A stretch of 64,000 nt of DNA, from contig NZ_FRAC01000006.1 of assembly GCF_900142215.1 (NCBI RefSeq), positions 713,272-777,271 of the forward strand. Direction: 5' to 3'. The notes under the pieces were generated by a model. The model was not told the DNA's origin, made no database searches, and was given only the letters and a program-made list of their open reading frames with translations. The stretch comes from Anaerocolumna jejuensis DSM 15929. Its GTDB lineage: Bacteria; Bacillota; Clostridia; Lachnospirales; Lachnospiraceae. Position 1 is the stretch's first letter. Each line of letters opens with the position of its first letter. This document shows positions 8,551 through 17,673 of this stretch, one piece after another. The position numbers were made by a program, and so were the translations under genes.

Positions 8551-11382
8551 CTATTCCGCTCTTTGCAAATACTTTCTCAAATACTGTCCGGTAAAGGATT
8601 CACTGTTATCAATAATCTCTTCCGGTTTTCCCTGGCATACGACCGTTCCTCCGCCGTCTCCTCCTTCCGGGCCCAAATCAATAATATAATCGGCTGTCTT
8701 GATTAAATCCAGATTATGCTCTATTACGATTACCGTATTGCCGTTTTGAACTAATTTCTTTAAAATCTCCGTCAGTTTATGAACATCTGCAAAATGAAGA
8801 CCGGTGGTGGGTTCATCCAGAATATAAACGGTCTTACCGGTTCCGGGCTTGCTGAGTTCGGCTGCCAGCTTGATTCTCTGGGCTTCTCCTCCGGATAAGG
8901 TGGAGGAGGCCTGTCCCAATTTTATATAGGATAAACCTACATCATAAAGGGTCTGGATTTTATTCCGAATCCTGGGGAGGTTCTCAAAATAGGTCAAAGC
9001 TTCTTCCACTGTCATTTCCAGAACATCATGGATATTTTTGTTTCTATATTGGATTTCCAGGGTCTCTCTGTTGAACCTCTTTCCCTGGCAGACATCACAG
9101 GGAACATAAACATCCGGCAGGAAGTTCATCTCCACTTTTATGATTCCGTCTCCGCTGCAGGCCTCACACCTGCCGCCCTTCACATTAAAGCTGAATCTCC
9201 CTTTTCCATAGCCTTTTGCCTTTGCTGCCGCCGTCTGCGCAAATAAATCCCTTATCATATCAAATACCCCGATATAGGTAGCCGGATTTGACCTCGGCGT
9301 TCTGCCGATGGGACTTTGATCCACGTTAATCACTTTATTCAGTTGCTCCATGCCGTCTATTTTCTCGTATTTTCCCGGAATGCATCTTGCCCTGTTCAGG
9401 CTTCTGGCAAGGACTTTATATAATATCTCATTAATGAGAGTACTTTTTCCGGAGCCGGACACACCGGTCACACAGGTAACCACTCCCAAAGGAAAACTTA
9501 CATCAATGTTTTTCAGATTATTTTGGGCAGCTCCCATAACCTTTAAATACCCTTTGGGCTCTCTTCTGGTTTCAGGTACGGGAATGGATATTCTACCGCT
9601 AAGATAGGCACCTGTTACGGAGGCCTCATTGATCATCAGCTCTTCGGCAGTTCCGGCTGCAATGATTTCACCGCCATGCTCCCCGGCACCGGGACCTATG
9701 TCGATAACATAGTCCGCCGCTCTTATGGTGTCTTCATCGTGCTCCACGACCAAAACGGTGTTATCCAAATCTCTTAAATGATACAGTGTATTTAACAGCT
9801 TGTCATTATCTCTTTGATGAAGTCCGATACTGGGTTCATCCAGAATGTAGGTGATTCCTACCAGGCCGGACCCTATCTGGGTTGCAAGCCTTATTCTCTG
9901 CGCCTCGCCTCCGGATAAGGTGGCAGCTGCTCTGGCAAGCGTCAGGTATTTTAAGCCTACGTCAAGCAGGAATTCAGCTCTGGCCGTAATCTCCTTTTGT
10001 ATCTGCTCCGCAATGGTCTGCTGAAATGCCGAAAGCTTTATGCTTTTTATAAAATCATAAAGTTCCTTTATGGACAATTCCGTAACCTCATAAATATTTT
10101 TCTCTGCCACCGTCACAGCCAGGGCTTCCCTATTCAGCCTCTGACCGCCGCAGGCTTTACAGGGTATAGTATTCATGTAGGTTTCATATTCTGCTTTTAC
10201 AACCTCCGCACCTTCCCGGTACCTTCTTTCGGCATTCTTTATTATCCCTTCAAATGCAATGGAATAGGTACCTTCACCCCTCTGCCCTTTGTAATGGACA
10301 TCCACTTTTTCATCGGTGCCATATAGCAGTATGTCATGTACTTCCTTGGAATAGGATTCAAAAGGCATATCAAGCCTGACATAAAACCGTTCGGAAAGCA
10401 CCTTTAAGACAGCCCTTGTAAAGCTTCCTTCCTCCTTGGAGGACTGCCAGCCGGGAACAATAATCGCGCCTTCATCTATGCTGATGGATTTATCAGGTAT
10501 AATCAAATCCTCATCAAATTCCATTTTATAGCCTAAGCCGCTGCATTCCGGACAGGCACCAAAAGGGTTATTAAAGGAAAAAAGCCTTGGTTCGATTTCT
10601 TCCAGACTGATTCCGCATTCCGGGCAGGCATAATTAGCACTGATGATAATTGGCTCTCCCCCTATAACATCCACCTGCACAATATCCTCCGCCAGCTTCA
10701 GCGCATGTTCAATGGAATCCGCCAGCCTTGGTTCAATACCGTTCCTTACCGCCAGCCTGTCAATAATAATACTTATTGTATGCTTGATATTTTTATCCAG
10801 CTCAATGCTTTCATTCAGTTCATGCAATATGCCATCTATAACCACACGAACATAACCGCTTTTCTTTGCCTGCTCCAATATCTTTTCGTGGCGTCCCTTC
10901 TTTCCCCTTACTACGGGAGCAAGGAGCTGGAACTTTGTTCCTTCCGGTAAAGCCATTATCGTATCTATCATCTGGTCAACCGATTGTTTATTGATAACCC
11001 TGCCGCATTTTGGACAGTGGGGAATACCAATCCTGGCATACAGCAGACGTAAATAATCATATATTTCCGTAATTGTGCCTACGGTGGAACGTGGGTTGCG
11101 GTTGGTGGATTTCTGCGCTATGGAAATAGCTGGCGATAAGCCCTCGATTCTATCCACTTCCGGCTTTTCCATCTGCCCCAAAAACATTCTGGCATAGGAA
11201 GACAGGGATTCCATATATCTTCGCTGGCCGTCTGCGTAAATTGTATCAAAAGCCAGGGAGGATTTGCCGGAGCCGCTGATTCCCGTTATTACTACCAGCT
11301 TATTTCTGGGTATACTGATGTCCACATTTTTCAAATTATGAACCCTTGCACCTTTTATTTTTATAAATGATTTGTTTTTCAT
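8551..11382 (-). CDS. uvrA: UvrABC excinuclease subunit A
   Basis: DNA damage recognition ATPase of nucleotide excision repair, 943 aa, the usual length. Two ABC ATPase modules are present: the first Walker A is GISGSGKSSLAFD near residue 35 and its signature LSGGEAQRIRLA near 488; the second Walker A is GVSGSGKSTLINE near 640 and its signature LSGGEAQRIKLA near 830. Zinc-finger cysteine pairs occur at CPKC and CPEC/CPEC in the first half and CEACSGDG...CDVCQGK in the second. It loads UvrB onto lesions. The gene follows the RpoD-like sigma factor by about 40 bp and may be cotranscribed with it; AAAGGA supports the start. Confidence 0.98.
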   Translation of the reverse strand: MKNKSFIKIKGARVHNLKNVDISIPRNKLVVITGISGSGKSSLAFDTIYADGQRRYMESLSSYARMFLGQMEKPEVDRIEGLSPAISIAQKSTNRNPRSTVGTITEIYDYLRLLYARIGIPHCPKCGRVINKQSVDQMIDTIMALPEGTKFQLLAPVVRGKKGRHEKILEQAKKSGYVRVVIDGILHELNESIELDKNIKHTISIIIDRLAVRNGIEPRLADSIEHALKLAEDIVQVDVIGGEPIIISANYACPECGISLEEIEPRLFSFNNPFGACPECSGLGYKMEFDEDLIIPDKSISIDEGAIIVPGWQSSKEEGSFTRAVLKVLSERFYVRLDMPFESYSKEVHDILLYGTDEKVDVHYKGQRGEGTYSIAFEGIIKNAERRYREGAEVVKAEYETYMNTIPCKACGGQRLNREALAVTVAEKNIYEVTELSIKELYDFIKSIKLSAFQQTIAEQIQKEITARAEFLLDVGLKYLTLARAAATLSGGEAQRIRLATQIGSGLVGITYILDEPSIGLHQRDNDKLLNTLYHLRDLDNTVLVVEHDEDTIRAADYVIDIGPGAGEHGGEIIAAGTAEELMINEASVTGAYLSGRISIPVPETRREPKGYLKVMGAAQNNLKNIDVSFPLGVVTCVTGVSGSGKSTLINEILYKVLARSLNRARCIPGKYEKIDGMEQLNKVINVDQSPIGRTPRSNPATYIGVFDMIRDLFAQTAAAKAKGYGKGRFSFNVKGGRCEACSGDGIIKVEMNFLPDVYVPCDVCQGKRFNRETLEIQYRNKNIHDVLEMTVEEALTYFENLPRIRNKIQTLYDVGLSYIKLGQASSTLSGGEAQRIKLAAELSKPGTGKTVYILDEPTTGLHFADVHKLTEILKKLVQNGNTVIVIEHNLDLIKTADYIIDLGPEGGDGGGTVVCQGKPEEIIDNSESFTGQYLRKYLQRAE

Positions 11383-11424
11383 GGAATCCTTTCTGCACTT
11401 TCTGCATGAACCAGCGAATGTTTT

Positions 11425-12549
11425 TTAATTATCCAAATAAGCCTTCAGTTCCTGAACTTCCTTTTTTCCCTTCAGCTTTAGAATTGCTCTTGCTTCAATC
11501 TGCCTGATACGCTCCCTTGTAAGCTGGAACGCCATTCCCACCTCCTGGAGGGTCCATATTTTTCCGTCCTCCAGGCCAAAACGCAGTCTGATGATTTGCT
11601 GCTCTCTTAAGGAAAGGGAAGAAAGTACTTCATTAATCTGTTTTCTCAGCATGATTTGCTCTACAGATGTAAAGGGGTTCTCCATACTCTCATCCGCCAC
11701 AAAATCTATCAACTGGCTATCCTCTTCCCCAATGGGCGTTTCCAGGGAAATCGCATCGTCATACAGTTTTATGATTTCTTCCATTCTTCCCGGCAGCATC
11801 CCCATTCGCTCCGCCAATTCGGCTACCGTCGGGTCCCTTCCGGTATCCGAAAGGAATTGCTTGCTGCACTTTGATATGTTGTTCATCTGCTCTTTTAAAT
11901 GCACCGGCAGCCTGATAATCCGGGACTGGTCCGCAATTGCCCTGGTTATTGCCTGCCTTATCCACCAGGTTGCATAAGTGCTGAACTTAAAGCCTTTGCG
12001 GTAATCAAACTTTTCAACCGCCTTGATGAGCCCAAGATTTCCTTCCTGTATCAAATCGGACAAAGTCATGCCGCTTCCCCGCGCATAGCGTTTTGCCACA
12101 CTGACTACAAGCCTCAGATTTGCATTTGTCATCTCTTCCTTTGCCTCTTCATCTCCAGCTTTTATCCTTTTCGCAAGCTCCAGTTCCTTTCTTTGATCCA
12201 GCAATTGTATTTTACCTATGCTTTTTAAATATATTTTAACAGAATCTTCCGGTATATCCACTTCCGGTATATCCACTTCCGGTGTATCTATTTCCTGTAT
12301 ATCTACTCCCTGTACTTCCGTTAAATCATAGCTGCCATCTATCTCTTCCGCAACTTCCATATCAGGGGGTTCCTCTGCTGCATCCATTTCCGGAACCTCT
12401 TTGCCCGGCTTATTTGTTTTCCTAAATGCCTTCGTTTTCCATGGTCCCGTTAAATTGTTTTCTTCTATAATCTCATCCTGTTGAGCTGGCATATCATTAT
12501 CAAAGGTATCTGTAAATAAATTCTCTAACTTGTCCATCCTGTTATTCAT
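11425..12549 (-). CDS. RpoD-like (sigma-70 group 1/2) RNA polymerase sigma factor
   Basis: About 374 aa from the ATG at 12549 (MNNRMDKLEN), which has a GGGG site six bases upstream; earlier in-frame ATGs translate a leader hairpin and are not credible. Region 1.2 starts at EDSVKIYLKSIG, region 2 contains NLRLVVSVAKRYARGSGM and FKFSTYATWWIRQAITRAI, region 3 follows, and region 4.2 contains the -35-binding HTH with LTRERIRQIEARAILKLK. Region 1.1 typical of housekeeping RpoD is not recognisable. Instead there is a 100-residue acidic segment ending in pentapeptide repeats of the type EVDIP. Residues after IADQ differ from the near-invariant primary-sigma sequence. It may be a second, alternative RpoD paralogue rather than the housekeeping factor. 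Confidence 0.85.
   Translation of the reverse strand: MNNRMDKLENLFTDTFDNDMPAQQDEIIEENNLTGPWKTKAFRKTNKPGKEVPEMDAAEEPPDMEVAEEIDGSYDLTEVQGVDIQEIDTPEVDIPEVDIPEDSVKIYLKSIGKIQLLDQRKELELAKRIKAGDEEAKEEMTNANLRLVVSVAKRYARGSGMTLSDLIQEGNLGLIKAVEKFDYRKGFKFSTYATWWIRQAITRAIADQSRIIRLPVHLKEQMNNISKCSKQFLSDTGRDPTVAELAERMGMLPGRMEEIIKLYDDAISLETPIGEEDSQLIDFVADESMENPFTSVEQIMLRKQINEVLSSLSLREQQIIRLRFGLEDGKIWTLQEVGMAFQLTRERIRQIEARAILKLKGKKEVQELKAYLDN
12245..12319 (-). repeat. 15-bp coding minisatellite in the sigma-factor gene
   Basis: Five head-to-tail 15-bp units, the first three nearly identical (ACTTCCGGTATATCC type), encode about four or five copies of a pentapeptide like EVDIP immediately before region 1.2. Units drift toward the N-terminal side, so the array looks like a slippage expansion kept in frame. 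Confidence 0.75.
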
Positions 12550-12558
12550 TTTAATCCC

Positions 12559-12625
12559 CATGTGCATCGCAAGTTTACTTGCGATACTGCTTATTAGTAA
12601 GTTTACGCGAAACCGCCCAAATAGA
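12559..12625 (-). repeat. Leader hairpin copy 2 (sigma-factor leader)
   Basis: Upstream of the sigma-factor start the minus strand carries AAGCAGT followed by the perfect 8-bp hairpin ATCGCAAG/CTTGCGAT (arms 12566-12573 and 12578-12585, 4-nt loop). The sequence matches the isomerase leader at 4573-4616, including TTTCTATTT on the outer side, but with about 24 extra bases between the two shared blocks. It may influence translation or be a dispersed repeat. Confidence 0.55.
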
Positions 12626-12800
12626 AAGTGAAATGCCCGGTTATGAACCAACCATATGCCATGCTACCTCATATTTTATCAAGAATTTTAGCGTTCTGAA
12701 AGCAAAATCTCTCCTGCCGGCTGAAGTTTGGTTAATTGTTCGTACATTGTTCGGTATATTTTTGTGCAATATTACAATATCATTATGACAATTTTTGTTA

Positions 12801-15419
12801 TTAATCAGCTGCCAGGCTGCCCCCTTTTACCTCATTTACTTTTTGATATAATTCTGTCAAGTAAAGAAAGGCTTCAGCCGGTGTAACGGAATTCAGGTCT
12901 AAATTCTTTAAATCCTCAATTATTTTTTCTGTCTGACCTGGAATTGCTTCCCTGGTTATTTTTCTGTCTTTCTGAATGGAAAAGCTCCTTACAGCCCCAT
13001 CCTTTTGGCTTAATTTCTCAATGATTATTCCAGCCCGTTCCAAAACACTATCCGGTACGCCGGCTAACCTTGCCACGTGGATTCCATAGCTTTTATCCGT
13101 ACCTCCGGGAATGATTTTACGAAGAAAAATAATATCCTCTCCCTTTTCCTCTACGGCAACACAATAGTTGCTGACTCCTTCCACTTTCTCTTCCAGGCGG
13201 GTTAATTCCTGGTAATGGGTAGCGAATAAGGTTTTTGCTCCCATCCGTTTTTGTACCGCAATATATTCCACCACTGCCCAGGCTATTCCCAATCCATCAA
13301 AGGTAGACGTTCCTCTTCCGATTTCATCCAGTATGATAAGGCTGTTTGGGGTCGCATATCTTAAAATTTCCGCCACCTCTGTCATTTCAACCATAAACGT
13401 ACTTTGTCCGGCAGCTAAATCATCCGAGGCACCGATTCTTGTAAAGATTCTATCCACTATACTGATATTTCCGGATGAAGCAGGTATAAAACTGCCCATT
13501 TGCGCCATCAGTACAATTAAGGCACACTGCCGCATATAAGTGGATTTTCCCGCCATATTGGGACCTGTGAGTATGGATATCCTTTTCTCTTTCTTGTCAA
13601 GGCAGATGTCATTGGGAATAAAATCAATTTCAGGGGACATCTGTTCAATAACCGGATGCCGTCCATCCTTTATCTCTATGATTCCCGCCCTATTGATATC
13701 AGGACGCACATACCGGTTTTTATCCGCCACATAAGCAAGGGAAGCAAATACATCCATTTGGGCAGCAGCTCTTGCCGTCTGCCTTATTCTGGGCACTTCC
13801 CTTGCAATCCCTTCTCTTATTTGGCAGAACAAATTGTATTCCAGAGTCAAGAGCTTATCATCTGCTCCTACCACAATTTCCTCCAGCTCTTTCAGCTCTG
13901 TGGTAGTATACCGTTCCGCATTGGATAAGGTTTGTTTTCTGATCCATTCATCCGGTACCAGATTTTGATTGGATTTGGTCACTTCCAGGTAGTATCCGAA
14001 TACACGGTTATATTTTATTTTCAGATTCTTGATTCCGCTTCTTTTTCTTTCCTTCCCTTCCAGTTCAGCAATCCAGGTTTTTCCCTCTGTCTTAGCTCTC
14101 CTTAATTTATCTACTTCCTCATGATACCCGTCTTTTATAATTCCTCCCTCCTTCGGGGATAGGGGGGAATCCTCCGTAAATGCCCTTTGGATCAGGCTGC
14201 AGATATCCTCCAGGGTATCCAGCTCTATGTATATTTCTTTCAGCAAAACTGTGCCGGTTCCAGATATAAGCTGCTTAATGGACGGCAATACGGCCAAGGA
14301 AGTCCCAAAGGCGATAAAGTCCCTCGGCCCGACACTTTTATAGCTGATACGGCTGATCAGCCTTTCAAAATCATACACGGATTCCAGATAACCTCTGAGT
14401 TCATCCCTCCTTATAACAGAGGAATTCAGTTCTTCAATTACTTCCAGGCGTTTATTGATCTCCTCTGTCTCTGTCAGCGGCTGTTCCATGTAACTTCTCA
14501 GCAGCCTTGCCCCCATTGCAGTCTTAGTCTTATCCAGCACCCACAGCAGGGAGCCTTTTTTATGCCTCTCCCGGAGAGTTTCCGACAATTCCAGATTTCT
14601 TCTTGCCGTACTGTCCAGAACCATATAATTGTCAACCGTATATGGAGTAATTTCTGTCAGGTGGGCCAGGGAATTTTTTTGAGTTTCATACAGGTATAAT
14701 AAAACGGCTCCAGCGGCAATGACACCGGCTGACCCTTCTTTTAAGCCAAGACTATCCAGGGCAGGAATAAAAAGATGCCTCAACAGAATATTCCTGCAGG
14801 CATCCGGTTCAAAATAAACAGCGTCAAGGTTCGAAACAGTTATGGAAAGCTGTTCCCTTGCCATCATAAATTCCCTTTTGTTCAGGAAACTCTGATTGCA
14901 TATTATTTCTGAGGGCGTATATTTACTGATTTCATTTATTACGCTTCCTTCACTTTTAACCTCTGTAACAAAAAAATCACCGGTAGTGATATCCACTGCG
15001 GCTATTCCAAAGACCCCGGCTGCCTGTACAAGGCACATGAGGAAATTATTTCTCCCCTCCTCCAAAGCCGGGGCATTCAGATTGGTTCCCGGTGACACAA
15101 TACGGATAACTTCCCTTTTAACAATCCCCTTTGTGGCTTTCGGATCTTCCATCTGATCACAAATGGCCACCCGGTAACCCTTCTCAATTAACTTGCATAA
15201 ATAGCTATCGACATTCTGGCACGGAAGCCCGCTCATAGGAGCTCTCTCCTCCTGCCCTACATATTTGCCGGTCAGGGCTATTTCCAGTTCTCTGGCACAA
15301 ATGACTGCATCCTCATAAAACATCTCATAGAAATCCCCTATTTGATAGAAGAGGATGCAGTCCTTATGCTGTTCTTTTATCTCCCTGTACTGCCGCATCA
15401 TCGGTGTTAATTCTGCCAT
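12801..15419 (-). CDS. mutS: DNA mismatch repair protein MutS
   Basis: Mismatch-recognition ATPase of about 872 aa. The N-terminal mismatch-binding domain contains the DNA-wedge motif in YQIGDFYEMFYEDA (near residue 28). Connector, core and clamp domains follow. The C-terminal ATPase has Walker A TGPNMAGKSTYMRQ, Walker B LIILDEIGRGTSTFDG and the ATHYQEL switch. The start is ATG at 15419 (MAELTPMMRQY), with AGAGG five bases upstream, rather than the longer frame from 15461. It lies just downstream of the CarD-like gene. No mutL is present in the window. Confidence 0.97.
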   Translation of the reverse strand: MAELTPMMRQYREIKEQHKDCILFYQIGDFYEMFYEDAVICARELEIALTGKYVGQEERAPMSGLPCQNVDSYLCKLIEKGYRVAICDQMEDPKATKGIVKREVIRIVSPGTNLNAPALEEGRNNFLMCLVQAAGVFGIAAVDITTGDFFVTEVKSEGSVINEISKYTPSEIICNQSFLNKREFMMAREQLSITVSNLDAVYFEPDACRNILLRHLFIPALDSLGLKEGSAGVIAAGAVLLYLYETQKNSLAHLTEITPYTVDNYMVLDSTARRNLELSETLRERHKKGSLLWVLDKTKTAMGARLLRSYMEQPLTETEEINKRLEVIEELNSSVIRRDELRGYLESVYDFERLISRISYKSVGPRDFIAFGTSLAVLPSIKQLISGTGTVLLKEIYIELDTLEDICSLIQRAFTEDSPLSPKEGGIIKDGYHEEVDKLRRAKTEGKTWIAELEGKERKRSGIKNLKIKYNRVFGYYLEVTKSNQNLVPDEWIRKQTLSNAERYTTTELKELEEIVVGADDKLLTLEYNLFCQIREGIAREVPRIRQTARAAAQMDVFASLAYVADKNRYVRPDINRAGIIEIKDGRHPVIEQMSPEIDFIPNDICLDKKEKRISILTGPNMAGKSTYMRQCALIVLMAQMGSFIPASSGNISIVDRIFTRIGASDDLAAGQSTFMVEMTEVAEILRYATPNSLIILDEIGRGTSTFDGLGIAWAVVEYIAVQKRMGAKTLFATHYQELTRLEEKVEGVSNYCVAVEEKGEDIIFLRKIIPGGTDKSYGIHVARLAGVPDSVLERAGIIIEKLSQKDGAVRSFSIQKDRKITREAIPGQTEKIIEDLKNLDLNSVTPAEAFLYLTELYQKVNEVKGGSLAAD

Positions 15420-15470
15420 TCCAACCTCTTTCGTAACTATCTGATTTGCTCTGTCATACATGAATATGAT

Positions 15471-15989
15471 CTACTTCCCTTTCACTTTAGTTGCCTCTAT
15501 TCTCTCCACGATTTCACTTTCGGCTTTCTCACACGGTATCCCAAGAACGATAGCAAGCTCTCCAAAAAGCCTGCTTTTTATTAAATCCATATATTTCTTA
15601 TCCATGGCGGATAATTTCTGATTATTGCCGCTTCTTTTATATTCCTTATCAGACAAGTATTTAAAAAGCTGCAGTAATTCACAGCAGTCATTTTCCTTCA
15701 ATGCTTCCTTATAAATCTGTTCGCATCTTTTATCGTCCAATATCCGGATGGGTTTTAGCTGAGGCACCTCCTGAATCAGTTTCACAGCCTCCTCCCTTGA
15801 AATAATACTTCGCATCCTGACTTTATTGTTTTCCACAGGAGTGTATATGGTACTGCCATTGGATTGTAAGGGCTCCAGGGTATAGTACAATTTTGCAGGG
15901 TCCAGACCTTCTCCATCCAGGTTACCGATACTCCTGATTCTGCAAATTCCTACCACGCCGTACATAATATAATGATTTACCAGAAACAT
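15471..15989 (-). CDS. CarD/CdnL-family transcriptional regulator
   Basis: About 172 aa. The N-terminal RNA-polymerase-interacting domain is recognisable by MFLVNHYIMYGVVGICRIRS, followed by YYTLEPL and the typical IYTPVENNKVRMRSIISREE. A helical domain occupies about 75-170 (LLQLFKYLSDKEYKRSGNNQ, then AMDKKYMDLIKSRLFGELA). CarD-type proteins bind the RNAP beta lobe and stabilise open complexes. The start at 15989 has AAAAGGAGG nine bases upstream. It sits between an AbrB/MraZ-like gene and mutS, likely in one transcript. Confidence 0.87.
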   Translation of the reverse strand: MFLVNHYIMYGVVGICRIRSIGNLDGEGLDPAKLYYTLEPLQSNGSTIYTPVENNKVRMRSIISREEAVKLIQEVPQLKPIRILDDKRCEQIYKEALKENDCCELLQLFKYLSDKEYKRSGNNQKLSAMDKKYMDLIKSRLFGELAIVLGIPCEKAESEIVERIEATKVKGK

Positions 15990-16005
15990 GTATTCATTCC
16001 TCCTT

Positions 16006-16293
16006 TTACACTTCAAATAAAAGTCTGACTGTTGAAATACACCCTTTTATTTTAACCCTGCCTTTTTCATACTCAGGCGGTACCCGTAACCGTTCATTCG
16101 TATCTATGACTGCATCAAACACAGTTCCCTCTTTTCCTGCGGTATAATTCAAAGCACTCTGTGAATCAGAAAGATATAATGTGTTCCTATCTTTCCATTT
16201 CCCAACTATTTTTTTCTTTTTTAATTGATATTCTTTTGGCAGTGTAACTTTCCCATTATAAACTTCCGATTTCATTTCTCCTACTACAAACAT
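16006..16293 (-). CDS. Small AbrB/MraZ-like protein with two beta half-motifs
   Basis: A 95-aa protein without clear assignment. Two segments resemble SpoVT-AbrB/MraZ half repeats: NGKVTLPKEYQLKKK (about 13-27) and NERLRVPPEYEKGRVKIKG (about 66-84), separated by a linker with NTLYLSDSQSA. This pattern suggests a compact DNA- or nucleoprotein-binding swapped-hairpin fold. GGAGG five bases before the ATG supports the start. It is the first gene of the group leading into the CarD-like gene 16 bp downstream. The family resemblance is by eye only. Confidence 0.6.
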   Translation of the reverse strand: MFVVGEMKSEVYNGKVTLPKEYQLKKKKIVGKWKDRNTLYLSDSQSALNYTAGKEGTVFDAVIDTNERLRVPPEYEKGRVKIKGCISTVRLLFEV

Positions 16294-16709
16294 TACGTCC
16301 TCCTGTTCCGGTACAATAACCCTTTCCTATATGCTGAAGAACCGTAGTTTTCAGCAATCGTTAATTGTTCCAAAATAATTTATATATTAATTTTAACATT
16401 AAATTTTTTTTAATGTCAGCTAAATTTAACTATATTTTGCATTTTCAGCATTTTACCCCTAGTTCGGTTGGTCATACTTTGTGCAAAATTATACTGGTTT
16501 TTACATAAAATTAGGGTTTTACAATTAGTCAAGGGTTTTATATAAATAGCCCCTTGCAATAAATTTTGGTTTTTATATATAAACAGTCGCTTGCAATTAA
16601 TCATGGTTCTTAACATAAAAACAGCGCCTTGCAACTAACCAACGGTCAGGTGCAGTGCACTGTTTATTAAAGGTCTTTTATGATATCCAGCTATGCTTCG
16701 CTCTAAATA
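16294..16709. repeat. Intergenic region with degenerate 37-bp tandem repeats
   Basis: A 416-bp gap with no supportable gene. From 16495 to about 16640 four degenerate units of 34-38 bp run head to tail, beginning TGGTTTTTA, AGGGTTTTA, TGGTTTTTA and TGGTTCTTA, each followed by ATATAAA/ACATAAA, a CGC or CCC core, CTTGCAA and TTA(A)TCA. The units are AT-rich and diverged. No CRISPR-like constancy is seen. The 72-aa frame across them is an artefact of the repeats. Confidence 0.6.
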
Positions 16710-17534
16710 TTATTTCTCGTAAAGAAATTCTTCCGGAAGTTCTACATGGAAGGCCTTTGCCAGGTCCCTGAAGTTATCCGGTGTTATGGTCTGGTGTTTA
16801 CCGGACATGGAAAAAATCTTAACCAGGATTTCGGCTGACTTTTCAACTGTATGCATCAAGCCGAATGTCAAATCAAAATCCTCTCCGGAGCAGAACATTC
16901 CATGGTGTGCCCATATGGCTACGTCATATTTCTTCATCAGTTCACTGGTTGCTATTGCGATATCACGGCCTCCGGGAACCATCCAGGGAACTACTCCAAC
17001 ACCCTTTGGAAATACCACCGGGCATTCTGTTGCAGCCTCCCATAGCTCCCTTGTAAATACTTTATCGCTTAAGGGAAGTACAAAAGTCAGTGCTATAATA
17101 TTTGTCGTATGTGCGTGGTAAATAACCCTGTGCTTACCGCCGGTAACCGCCTTCTTCACCTCATGATTCATTAAATGGGTCGCCAATTCGCTGGTAGGAG
17201 TTCCTCCCTCGGCCAGCCCCCATCTGATACGGTATTTATCTCCCGTGGAATCAATTTCTATAATCGTAATGCATACTTCCGGGTCAACACTGATATTTCT
17301 GAAATATTTTCCGCTTCCTGTTACCAGGAAAAACTCACCGGCAAGTGTGGGAACACTGGTACCGATATCATGCCATTCATCGTTGTTTGAAAGTCTTGGC
17401 ATTACCTCCATTACTTCTTCTTCCTTTAAACGGTAAGAAAGATTTCCTCCGTTTCTTTCATGCCAGCCCTGCTGAAAGCCATCATCTGCCATTTTAATAA
17501 AGCCTTTTACAAACTTTGTATCTAGGATTTTCAT
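16710..17534 (-). CDS. rhaD: L-rhamnulose-1-phosphate aldolase
   Basis: A class II zinc aldolase of 274 aa, the same length as the E. coli enzyme, splitting rhamnulose-1-phosphate to dihydroxyacetone phosphate and L-lactaldehyde. Metal ligands are H140 and H142 in YHAHTTN and H211 in WAHHGMF; the catalytic acid is E116 in GGTPTSELATH. The substrate phosphate loop is likely NGGNLSYR (28-35). No other rhamnose genes (rhaA, rhaB, rhaM) are in the window, so it is an isolated gene. Its ribosome binding site is weak. Confidence 0.94.
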   Translation of the reverse strand: MKILDTKFVKGFIKMADDGFQQGWHERNGGNLSYRLKEEEVMEVMPRLSNNDEWHDIGTSVPTLAGEFFLVTGSGKYFRNISVDPEVCITIIEIDSTGDKYRIRWGLAEGGTPTSELATHLMNHEVKKAVTGGKHRVIYHAHTTNIIALTFVLPLSDKVFTRELWEAATECPVVFPKGVGVVPWMVPGGRDIAIATSELMKKYDVAIWAHHGMFCSGEDFDLTFGLMHTVEKSAEILVKIFSMSGKHQTITPDNFRDLAKAFHVELPEEFLYEK

Positions 17535-17673
17535 ATATTTATACCGGGAATGTGTTGTTTTCCTTTTCCTTTCCTGTTATTTGGTTGTTTTATAGCTTTA
17601 TTATACTTTGGTTTTGTTGTTTTGTAAATATGTCTTTTATTTAATGAGGGGGAAGTGTTATGGGGGGGATTGG

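Noticed and set aside
12550..12651. 34-residue N-terminal extension of the sigma factor
   Set aside because: It translates the leader hairpin region, has no ribosome binding site and does not resemble sigma region 1.1.
16495..16640. Possible CRISPR array
   Set aside because: The units are contiguous, AT-rich and diverged throughout, with no constant repeat separated by unique spacers and no cas genes nearby.
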